Shown here: one piece after another, positions 10,573 through 20,594 of the stretch
Layout of the letters: every line of letters begins with the position of its first letter
How positions within the stretch are numbered: the stretch's first letter is position 1
Source: Phaeoceros laevis
Taxonomy: Eukaryota; Anthocerotophyta; Anthocerotopsida; Notothyladales
DNA length: 46,543 bases
Direction: 5' to 3'
Assembly (NCBI GenBank): GCA_049999765.1
Contig: JBNGIQ010008902.1
Span: forward strand, 76,434-122,976
Program-made: the position numbers and the translations under genes
Notes under the pieces: model-generated
Told to the model about the DNA's origin: nothing
What the model saw: only the letters and a program-made list of their open reading frames with translations
The model's database searches: none

Positions 10573-11802
10573 TCACTTGTTACTAGTGTACGAGTATCCA
10601 ACAGCGCAGTAAACTTCACTGAGCATGGAGTCCGACAGATCCGGCTCCTCAGCAGGAATAGACCTAGGCTGCCAGTTAGCTGTAGGACCAGTAAGGGCTC
10701 CGAGACCCCGTGAAGTTGTTTCATGCATGGAGAGGTTGTGGAAGTACTGCCTGGGAGCTGCCCTGGGAGGAAGCGAATGGCTGTGCTCCAGATGACTGGG
10801 GCCAGAGCTGGTCGCCTGACATAGCTGCTGCGAGTGCCGTTGCCGGTACTGGTTCGAGTACTTGAGGGCATACATGTGCCAGTTCTCTGTCAAAGGGTTC
10901 TGGTTCGGAGGAATCTCCACCTTAGTAGATGGAGTCGGAGCTGCTGTAGGTCCCCGCCGTCTCAGCATTTTGTCAAGCCGTTGCTTCTCCCTATCGTATC
11001 CTGCCTGCAGTCGGGCGTGCTGTCGTTGAAACGTGCCGGATTCGGTGCCGCTCACCATTGCCTGTATTTCCTGGTCGCGGCTGCTCTCCTTGTAAGTCCC
11101 CTTCCGGATCTTGCACACCTCCGCATGAATCATACTTAGCTTTGATGCCAAGTCCTGGTACACAAGATGAAAGCAAGCAGCTCTACCAGTCAGCAATAGT
11201 ACTCAAAGACACAAATGTCGTAGATGCAAAAGCGTCTGTATTGCTGGCCACCGCAAACTACGTAGGACTCACACTATGAGCGTTTATTTGCAGGTTGGCG
11301 TTGATGAGCGTCACGCAAGTGAGGATGAGCTCCCTGATCTCGGTCTCCATGTCCTGAAACTTTTTCGGAATCTGCTTCCACCATGAAAAGGCGAATACGA
11401 CAAACTTGCTCTTGTTCTTGCAATTGTCCACCATAATGAAGCCGAAAAACAGCTGCTCCTTGAGCTTCGTCAGTGGCTCCTGCATCGCCTCCGACTTGAG
11501 GTACGGCGAGTCCTTGATAGGCTCAAGTAGGTTTCCTGCGCCAGCCGCCACACAGATAGCCGCGTCAGTGCCCTGCTCGCAGAGAACCAGACCTGCTAGG
11601 GCTAACCAATACTTTGCGGCAGAGACAAGGCACAACTCTCGTCTATACCTATTCTCTGGAGATTCTCCGCAAACTGTATGCAATTGCGCTTGTGCACATT
11701 GGCATATTGAGCCGAGTTCCAGATCATGCTGATGAGCTGGATGGGATTCAGTCCCGTCAGCTGCATCAAGTTGGCAGCGAACCCGATGGCCGCACACTCC
11801 AT
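10573..11802 (-). CDS. MCAfunc-domain protein (MCA1/MCA2-related, no PLAC8)
   Basis: Three exons: 11802-11649, 11535-11273, 11154-10573; 332 residues. The start ATG 11802 puts 13 residues before the conserved LTGLNPIQLIS. Further landmarks are VHKRNCIQFAENLQRIGNLL spanning intron 1 and LVNSC-like FIMVDNCKNKSKF. These match the MCAfunc domain of Arabidopsis MCA1/MCA2, plasma-membrane proteins that mediate stretch-activated calcium entry. In MCA1 the region carries the N-terminal membrane segment needed for activity. The protein continues with a charged, possibly coiled-coil stretch and a Gln/Ser/Pro-rich tail, and stops without the Cys-rich PLAC8 domain of MCA1/2. It may be a true single-domain paralogue or a shortened copy. 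A channel role is inferred from family only. It is transcribed divergently from the protease gene. Confidence 0.87.
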
Positions 11803-12471
11803 TCCTCCCGATCCTCGAGCTCAGAAGCAGAAGCTGGAGGTGAACTGCTTGTGTCGGGCCACTTGCTAGATCCGGGCTCCCACACCCGCCGCAAGCAGCA
11901 GCTGCTCCCAAGGAGGAGCACGTTCCGGCCGATTGTGGAAGAGGTGCCCAAAGCATCAAGCACAGCAGGCACATCAGGCAGAGCAGCCATTTCCAGGAAG
12001 AAGAGAGCACTTTTCATCCAGCGTTGACTGTGCCGGAGTACGCGGAGAATGACCTCTCGTCAGTGGGATTGACTGGTTCAGAATTCTGGCTTCAAAGCTA
12101 CGCCCACGCACAAAGAAAGAGAAATCCAATGGCGACGTACGGATAAAGCTGAAGTTACCAAGGAACCTGAAATTGGCCGTTGAGTAACTTCCAAAGTCCT
12201 CTGGCCAGAAGGCCCAGAACTACCCCCCGTCGATAGCAACTCGGTTTAGCGTTCCTTAACTTTGCCTTGTTGCCCTAAAGATGGGATAGTCCTGCCTTCA
12301 GCAGCGAGGGCGAGGAGGGCTATGAGTGTCAACAATTTCTCCGCCCAACGATTTTTTATCAGCTCACGGCTCAAGGCACGGCCTCGCTCAACAGCATGGT
12401 CAGGACTGGGCTCTGATGTTGGAAAACAAGGGAGCCTCGGTTTGCCGTTGGTTTAGGGGAACAACACGACT
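11803..12471. promoter_or_regulatory. shared divergent promoter region
   Basis: The 669 bases lie between the start codons of the MCA-domain gene (-) and the aspartic protease gene (+), so both promoters must lie here. A CCAAT motif occurs near 12126 on the plus strand. I see no convincing TATA box. Open frames on the minus strand up to 12017 show no family resemblance. Confidence 0.5.
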
Positions 12472-15400
12472 ATGAGGAGAATGGCACGCTCGTTACACGT
12501 TCCAGTACTGGCTCTGGTGCTCTTGATGCTGACTGGACCTTGCGTCTGCGAACGATCACACTTCTTTGTGCAAGACAGCCTAATTCCAGAGATAAAACTG
12601 CTACAGAGTGAGAACGGAGCTGCTTCTATCGTCCCTATAAGAAAGTCGCACGATAATTTAACAGCTGTGCACCTTCTCCAACGACAGCATGGGCGTGAAC
12701 TTCTTGGTGCAGACGCGTATATGAAGTTGCATGACGACCTACTGACCAAGGGGTGCGGGTTTTTACTCCTTCTCACAATACTATGGACACTTGAGCTTGG
12801 CATCAGTCTCCATGTGTCTACTGTTTTCAGTTGGCGGAATTGAGCTCGGATGAACGCAGATTTTAGATGCATTAGCGAAATTTCGGTGTCTGGATGGTTA
12901 CTGATTAGGTGACCCGAAGCTGGGATTATGCTTGTAAACATCTGACAGATATGTGGCTGCATGGTGCAGGTATTACACTGCAGAGCTGCACATAGGGACA
13001 CCGCCACAGAAGTATTCGCTGATCGTTGATACAGGCAGCACTGTCACGTATGTTCCCTGTTCAACCTGCACGCACTGTGGCCCTCATCAGGTACATTTGT
13101 CCCAGTTTCAGAAACGATCTTCGATGACCAGTCTGAAGGGCAGATTCTGGTGTTGCAATGGCTGTGAGCATCATGTTCTAACCACCCTTTCCACGCTGGG
13201 CTTGGCAATTGCAGGATCCAAATTTTGATCCAAGCCGTTCAAGCACCTATGCAGCTGTTCCTTGTGGTTATGACTGTACACAGACCTACAAGGCCCAGAG
13301 TTGTGATCCGAACAAGCAGTGCCAGTACTCGAGAGCCTACGCGGAAATGAGTAGTAGTAAGGGAGTTCTTGGATATGACATGATAGGATTCGGGGAGGAA
13401 AGCAAGCTTCCGCCGCAGAAGCTCGTCTTTGGTTGTGAAAATGATGAGACAGGAGATTTGTTCAAGCAGAAGGCCGATGGCATCGTGGGGCTTGGCAGAG
13501 GCCCCCTTAGCATTGTGGACCAACTAGTTGGGCAGGGGGCCATTAGCAATAGCTTTTCCCTCTGTTACGGTGGGATGGATGAAGATGGAGGTGCCATGGT
13601 TTTGGGGTCAATGACGCCGCCTCCTAACATGGTTTTTGCATCTTCCGACCCTAGCCGCAGGTAGCCTGGATGCTCGGGGCTGATCAACCTTGCAACAAGA
13701 TGTTTTAGATGCCTGAAGTTAAAGTGCAGTTCCTATTTTTGCGTTCACTCATGCTTCTGTTGTCTCAACTGTTCAAATTTGTATGTCTGTTGCAGTTCCT
13801 ACTACAATCTTCCACTAGAACGCATTCAGGTGGCGGGTAAACTTTTGCCATTGGATCCGAGTGTATTCAATGGGAGACATGGGACTGTGATAGACAGTGG
13901 TACTACTTACTGCTATTTACCAGGCAGTGCATTTGATGCCTTTGTTCGAGCAGTAAGTATTATCTGTGGTAGCAGTCTTTGTTACAAACTGGCTTTGGCA
14001 GAATGTCTCACTTCTGAGGTTCCTTTGAGTTCAAGTATATTGCAGCTGCCTTTTACATTGCATGAATAAGCTCTATCCACTTTGCAGGTGAAACATCACG
14101 TGAGCTCTTCCCTGCAAGTAGTAGATGGACCCGATCCGGAGTTCAAAGATATATGCTTTGCAGATGCTGGATCGTAAGTTTACTCTTGTGATTGTGGAAC
14201 TGTTTCTTTTGAAGGATCTCAGCGGGCTAAGCTGGGGTTTAGAGTAGAGTGCTACACGTAGTGAACTTGTTTTCCTCTGCAGAGATCCTTCGAAGCTAAA
14301 TGACCACTTTCCCACAGTTGATTTTCTCTTTAGCGACAACAGAGTCGTGTCACTTGCGCCAGAAAACTATCTTTTTAGGGTTTGGCACTAAACTTTGTTG
14401 CATAAGATGGAGTTTGCATGGTTTTCCATTCTGGCATGCTATTTGCATACTTTTTTATGACTTGTTGTTCTTAAATGTAGCAAGTGAAAGTCAAAGGAGG
14501 TTATTGTTTGGGTGTTTTTAAGAATGACAAGGACCCAACGACTTTGCTTGGAGGTAATGCTGCCTATTGCATCAAATGAATGCAGGTGATAGTTTCTTCT
14601 CCTGTTTGACACTTCGATACCCAGAAGGAACACCAGAAACAACTCAGTGCTTCTTTTGCAGGAATTGTGGTCCGTAATATGCTGGTGCAATATGACAGAG
14701 AAAATAAGCGCATTGGATTTTGGCGCACAAAGTGCACTGATCTCGCAAATCAGCTGGCAGCTCTATCAGCACCGGGAGGGGAGAAAGGTGTGTCTTCTGG
14801 TGCGCCACCTCCAGTCAGTCCCTCTGCTGGTCCATCACCACAGCAATTAGGTCTTCCGCCTCAAGTAGATGCAGCCTCTCCACCACAACCCTCTCCACCA
14901 CCACAACCCGGTCTGTGACCTTAACTGTGTGAGCAAATAGTTCAGTACTGTTTGTGCTTTTGTGATCGTTTGGACAGGGGGTGTGGTCAGTGTCTGAGTA
15001 TCCCTCATGTGACAGGTCCAGGACCGGATGGCATAGGACTGGTGCACGATCCAGTTCTTCCACTTGTTGTTGCAAGTCTGGACATGGATATCTCTTTTAT
15101 GATGAGTTCTTCACATTTTGCTGAGTTGCAGTCAGCGTTTGTTGAGGATATGGCACGTGAACTTCAGCTTTATGCCAGTCAGGTAGCCTTTGTTGCATAC
15201 CTGCTGCTCACTGTGGAGGAGTTGAGTTCACTAGAACTATGGGTTGTTGGAGCTCTGGACTGACATGGTTTCTGTGGTATGGTGGCCAGGTAGATGTATT
15301 GAGCACTGCTGACAAAGATAACCATGTTAGTGTGCACTGGGCTGTCGTGCCGGCACCATCCAGCAGCAATGTCTCGGTGACTGTGGCTGAGGTGAGCTCT

Positions 15401-15858
15401 ATGCTCTGGACGAATTTGTCAGGGCTGTCTTTGGTGATTATATCCGTCCAGTGTCAATGACCTGTTCTGGTGCATTTGGTGCCCAGGGTATTGTTTCACG
15501 CCTTGTGAGCCATGGTGTCCAGCTACGAGATGCATTCGGCAGCTACCAGCTGACAAGCTGGAAGTTGCAACCTTTATCAAAAGGGTAAGTAAGAAGGGAC
15601 AGTAGATTGTGATTGTCCAGAAACGGTTCATTTTGCTGCCCACCTGTCGAGCTAAGTGGCCGGTTTTGATGCAGGGGCAGATCGTGGATGCCAGGGACCT
15701 TCAAGGCTACATGGATTGCTATATTATTTTCCTTGCTTATCGTTTCTTTGGCAATTCTGGGGATTTTTGGGTTGTATCATCGTCTAAAGAGCAGGCATAC
15801 TTCAACCTACATGTCAATCGAGGAGATGGACGAAAAGGGCGAGTTGCAACCACTGTAA
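12472..15858 (+). CDS. Membrane-anchored A1 aspartic protease
   Basis: Twelve exons: 12472-12752, 12970-13090, 13215-13660, 13796-13952, 14088-14173, 14283-14379, 14481-14553, 14662-14910, 15016-15182, 15290-15391, 15487-15584, 15675-15858; 686 residues. Residues 1-26 form a signal peptide. Two catalytic motifs are seen: DTGST (Asp114) and DSGTT (Asp316), with the plant insert rich in cysteine. Further landmarks are EMSSSKGVLG, GIVGLGRGPLSIVDQL, FSLCYGGMD, TLLGG and VRNMLVQYDRENKRIGFW. A Pro-rich linker (about residues 475-505) leads to a second conserved luminal region, then a membrane helix (about 638-660) and a cytosolic tail ending ELQPL. This is the plant aspartic-protease group with a C-terminal membrane anchor (At3g50050-like). 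Substrate is unknown. Exon 11 was placed at GIVSRL because other joins give stops. All residues needed for catalysis are present. Confidence 0.92.
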
Positions 15859-18573
15859 GCAGATTCTTATTTGACGGTGGGTTCCAACCAACACGGGGAC
15901 ACTCCCAATTTTGAGGTAACTACCATACCACAATTGATGAACCATATGTGTGGACCGTGCTGTTGTCAACTGTGAAGGCGTTCAGTCTTCCAGCAGGAGC
16001 ATGCCGTTTCACTCATTCGTGCTTCAACAGGGAATTACCACGATGCTACACCCTGGGAGTAGGGCTCTTCTCTTCTCTGGTCAAGGTTGCAATTTCGCGG
16101 TAGCTAAAGGAGAGCTCCTCAGCGCCAGCTACTTCAATTCTGATGAAGCATCACGCCCCCGGCCCCTTTCCCGAAGCATGACTTGTGCTGCCGGACGCCA
16201 TGGAAGAATCACCCTTAGGAAGGTAGTTTTGGGTGCGAGGCGACGAATAACAACGGACTGGGACAGACAGCCCGGACAGCGACCACTTTTCGCCGGAACT
16301 GTATTATTTATTCACATAAGAATTGAGCTGATTTCAATGTCCGTTGCACCACTCGGTGTGTTTCTCAAGTCGTGACTGCACGCAGAGAGAGAGAGAGATT
16401 GAGATTTTTTCAGAATTGAGGGTCGCGTGGCTCAAGTTGGCTGGGAGTCTTGGATACAGTAGTCTAGTCCAACTCAATCAAACAGGTGGGTGAATGGCCC
16501 ATATTGCCCCACCGCGGGGAGCGAGCTGTGGCAACGACTGTAAATTGCTCCTGGAGAAAGGAATAAAGAGAACGGAACTGGGATCTATGCAACCTGGCGG
16601 CTTTTGAACAACGCCACGAGGCCCAATGCCAGTTTCAGGTACGCGCTATCTACTCACGCTTCCGTGGAAAGGAACTAATGCCAGTACAGGCTACACGTTA
16701 TTTTCGCCTACTCGATCGTTTGTGGTGCTGAACCGCCGCTACATTCCTCGTCGAATGGGGAGCCGGCAAAGTGGGTCACAGTGGCACGGCACGTGTCGAC
16801 CGTGTGGTAGTTATTTGCTACAGGTTTGAATTAATTAATCAAATTAACTCCACCGCCTGTTTCTGCGCGGACGCTTGGACCAAGTGGTTGGGCCTGCTTG
16901 CTTTCCCTCTCCCTCGCTCCGCCAAGTCCAGCTCCCTACGTGGCGCACCACGCCCGAGGATATTTTGTATTCGGCAATAATAAGGCGAAGCCGTGCATGG
17001 GCAGAGAGATCAAATACCTCGCTGGCGTCCAACCACGTGGGCGGTGTGGCTCCACCACCTAACTGCACCCACATGCCTGCCATGTTGGTACAAAATATCT
17101 GCGCTGCCCGGTGTCTGGCTTATTATCATGCGGCCCTAATTATTTCAACAAAATATCGGGCTGGTTACCCGAACGCCGTTGATTCGGTCATCCGCCCGCT
17201 TTTACGTCCAGTAACACTCCTTGTTACGTGGAGCGTAACGTACGTAACGTTCAGGGCGCTGGAAACCACAACCTCGTCACCTCCTACGTGGAAAGGTCGC
17301 GATGCCACCGCAAATATCGCACTGGCGGGTGGGGCAGGCGCTGACTCGGCGAGAGGTGGCGGTCCGAGCTGGCCGAGGGTGCGCCGGGTGGCGCAGAGCG
17401 CGCCAGTTGGCCGCGCATCGCGGGTGAATCCAGTTCGATCCCGGGCGGATTGCGGGAGCCACTAGCGCACTGGCTTTGGATATCGGTCAGCCTGGCGACG
17501 CCATCCTCGGGCAGGCTTGCGTTTAGGGCAGCGCCAGCCACAGGTGGGGCACGCCGGGCTGCCCCCGCACGCGCGGGTCGTGGTAGGTAGGCAGGAGGCG
17601 CAACGGGAACAACGCAGCGCAAGGCGACCGGGGGCAGCCGGTGGCGCCGGGCAGGTGTCGCGCCGCTATGGTTGTGTGGCTCGTAGCCACAAGCCACGAG
17701 AAGGGCGGGCCGAAGCATGTATTACCGCGAGACGTGGCCCAGCGGGCGCCCACTCTCTGCAAATCAGCACGGCATCTCGCCCCTCCATCCCGTGGCGGAC
17801 GGCATCGCGGCCGTCCGCGGCTGCCGATCCCGGAGGAGTAGCGGTCCGCGTCACGCCGGGCAAACGCTTGGACCAGGCGACGTACCGGACCTGCAGGACC
17901 GGTGCCGAGCCGGAGTTTGAGGGAATGAATGCGACCGGAGCCGGAGCCCGACCACCACAAGATCTTGCCCGGCTTGACTCCGCCCCGCAGTCGGTCACCC
18001 AGGGCTGGCCGGGTGCTTTTTCTTCTCGCAGCCGGCACGCAGACAGTGTCGTCATTCTGTGGTTACCTTTGCTCCCGCGACAAACCGATCTTTTGTACTT
18101 CCACTAGGCCTACCACCCCTTCTTTAAGTGGAGTCCGAGTGTGGAAGTTCAAACAGCGCCCGATTTTTGCTTGGCCTGCATCTCGTCGGCTGCTGGTCCA
18201 CTCGATTTGCAGTTTCCTTGCCTTCTTTGTGTAGCGGTGCATCCTCCGCTCCTTCTGCATCTCCGCTGGTGTGGTGGTCTCGCAATTTGGCTCCGGAGCA
18301 GGGAGGAGGAAGGAGGAGAAGCTTGTCTTCAGGTTTGCTTTTGCGGCCGGGTGCTGAAAGAAAGAGGTCTGCTTGCTCGGGTGACGGGAAGGAAAGCTCG
18401 CTGTGAAGGTCCTTTGCGGTTAGGGAGGAGAGCAAGTAGTGCTTGCGGTGTTGGCAGGGGGGAGAGAGGCGTTGGAAGGGTGGGGCAAACGCTGCTGTGT
18501 CCCTTGCAGGATGCTCGCTGCGCTCTCTGCAGCGCAACCGCAACGGTAGCTTGAAGCAGACATTTGGTGGAAC
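15859..18573. other. intergenic; 3' UTR of protease and BBX promoter/leader
   Basis: No gene is recognisable in 2.7 kb. The first few hundred bases are probably the protease 3' UTR. G-box-like sites occur at 16789-16797 (gcacgtgtc) and 17033-17040 (ccacgtgg). From about 17280 to 18050 the sequence is strikingly GC-rich, with open frames on both strands that follow composition rather than protein families. The last about 450 bases probably hold the leader of the B-box gene. Confidence 0.5.
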
Positions 18574-19840
18574 ATGGAAGGGGTAGCCATCAGGACGGAG
18601 GTTCCTGCCGCTGCTGATCCGTGCTCTCTTGGTGCGGGAGCGGGGGGTTCTGCTCCCTCTTCTTCAAAGGGTAGGCCCTGTGAGCTCTGCGGGGCTGGGG
18701 CGGCGCTTCTCTGCGCTGCCGATGAAGCATACCTGTGCTGGGACTGCGATGCCACGGTCCACGGTGCCAATTTTCTGGTTGCCCGCCACACGAGATCGGT
18801 CTTGTGCCAGGGTTGCACCGGTGAGACTGTTCGGTTTGCCACAGGGGACCACCCGAAGCCCGTCACTTGGTTCTGCACGGCCTGCCAGCCGCAGGAATGT
18901 GGGGTCGCGCCCTTCGCGGCCGAGGTGAAGGTGGAGGGGGACCAGGATTGTTTGGTCCGGGAGCAACGCCCTGAGGAGCAGTGCGAGGTCTCACTGGCAT
19001 GTCATCAGGGGGAAACTGTCGGGGAGGAGGAAGACTGTTGTGCGTCTGAAGACCGGAGCCTGCGGTCCCGGAAGAAGAGATCTCTGTGCCACGCCGAGAG
19101 CACTTGCATGTCACCTCAGAGCGTGCTTTCGTGCTCGCCATCTCCTTCCAACAGCACCAAGAAAGAGGAAGTTCAGGACAGCGAAGAAATCACTAAGCAG
19201 GTCAGTTTGCGGGTCGGCTATTATTGTTTTCTACGCTTCGAGAGCTGGCTGACGTCATGCCTGGTCATATTTCCTGCATGCATTGGCGTGGAGAGCGCGA
19301 ATGAGGAATGAGTAGAATCTCCCGGACGTTGTTTTCTTGGTGCAGGTTTCTATGTCGCAGAAGAGGTGTTGCACGCCGCCTACTACGCATGACCAGGAGG
19401 AGTCTAGCTCATACCCCCCTACCTATCGTACTGCTCGATCGAAGCGACGACGGTGCCAGCAGGCTTCTGGGGGAAGCAGATGGCAGGACCACTCGCAAGA
19501 GGAAGGCAGCAGCGGGGATGAGAGCAGAATAGAAAGACTGCTGTCAAAATGGCACTGGGATTTGGGCTTCAGCAGCCCTAGAGTCATTTCACTGGCTGTG
19601 CATATATACAGGAGTGGCTCCAGGGCATTACGTTCTTCCCAGTCTTCAGGTGACACCACTCGGCAGACTTTGGCTGCGTCTCTCTGGTTGGCAGCCAAGC
19701 TAGATGATGAACAGTCAACCATACCAGGAGCGACCGAAATGGGGGTTTGCACCGGCGTGTCGGCAAGAAGGTTGGTGGCAGCTGAGGTCCAGCTGCTTCA
19801 GATGTCCGACTGGAACACGTTGCAAGGGATTCTTGGATAA
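18574..19840 (+). CDS. B-box zinc finger protein, BBX32-like
   Basis: Two exons: 18574-19200 and 19346-19840; 373 residues. One B-box occupies residues 36-72 (CELC, LLCAADEAYLCWDCDATVH, RH) with all zinc ligands. The next cysteines (CQGC) do not form a second full B-box. The C-terminal region, about residues 270-370, has WHWDLGFSSPRVISLAVHIY, TLAASLWLAAKLDD and TGVSARRLVAAEVQLL. It resembles the C-terminal helical region of Arabidopsis BBX32 (EIP6) and has a cyclin-like look. BBX32 has no DNA-binding CCT domain and tunes light signalling by interacting with other BBX proteins and HY5. The middle is acidic, with a basic cluster (SRKKR) that could act as a nuclear signal. There are 72 more residues before the cyclin-like region than in Arabidopsis by rough count. 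Nuclear regulator role is inferred from the family. Confidence 0.88.
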
Positions 19841-20594
19841 CCTGTGAACATCATCGTAAGTGCAAGGACACTCGCCTTTTTGCTACTCTAGCGGGCCATT
19901 ATTTTCCCATGACGTTGGCACGCAAGTCTATTTGGCATCATGGTCTAGGAGGTTGGGATCAAGTATGCTGTGAAAGGCACTTGGTCTGCAGAGCCAAATT
20001 GTTGCGAGGCTGCCGAGCTTGCTCTTCACAAGACGTACATTTCCCGATTGAAAAGTGGCCTGGCGGTCCCGTTCCTGGTGATTGCTGACTGCAGTATACG
20101 GCAGTCCGATGTATCCGACCTAGAAAAATGCTTGATAGGTCCGCAACTGGAGAAACATAGTCACTTGTAGAACATCGTAGGTAAACAAATTGTTCTCTGC
20201 CTACTGCTTGTAAACGCCCACATAAGTGGATTACACTTGTACATTCGTTGTCCCTTCAGTCCCGACTGCGAGCATCGCCACTGTGCATCTACAAGTCTCC
20301 CAAGCGCGTGGGAGGGGAATCTTCGTGCAACGGCTTGGAATGACGGCTGTTATTTGATGTTTGCTCAATGCCCAGACGGTGGCAGTGAGAAAATGATTAT
20401 GCTCTCAATTGACGTGACGGTTATTGGTTTTTCGGGCTGCCAGTACATGATCGCTCCAGAGGTAACATTCTACCCCAAAGGGGAAATGGGAGGTAACAGA
20501 GACTGTAATCTCCACAGTACCAGTGCAGCAGCTCATTCTTCCAACGCCAAGGCCGGCCGGCGACTTTTATTACGTGTTTAGAGCTGAGATACAG
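19841..20594. other. convergent 3' intergenic region
   Basis: The interval lies between the 3' ends of the B-box gene (+) and the TFIIIC subunit gene (-). Two plus-strand open frames (67 and 115 codons at 19970 and 20237) have no recognisable family. I see no gene, although a small downstream exon cannot be excluded. Confidence 0.55.

Noticed and set aside
11258-12010. Long minus-strand frame over the MCA gene start
   Set aside because: It is an alternative frame across exon 1 and intron 1; the conserved MCA text is in the frame starting at 11802.
15950-16375. 142-codon open frame downstream of the protease
   Set aside because: Lies in the expected 3' untranslated region and resembles nothing; the protease ends properly with ELQPL and stop at 15858.
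17393-17462. tRNA-like text (tggcgcagagcg... gttcgatcccgg)
   Set aside because: A-box and B-box-like words are present, but the T-stem has a mismatch and no acceptor stem pairs.
17284-17718. Arg/Pro/Ala-rich 144-codon open frame, minus strand
   Set aside because: Composition is that of a GC-rich island; open frames overlap on both strands.
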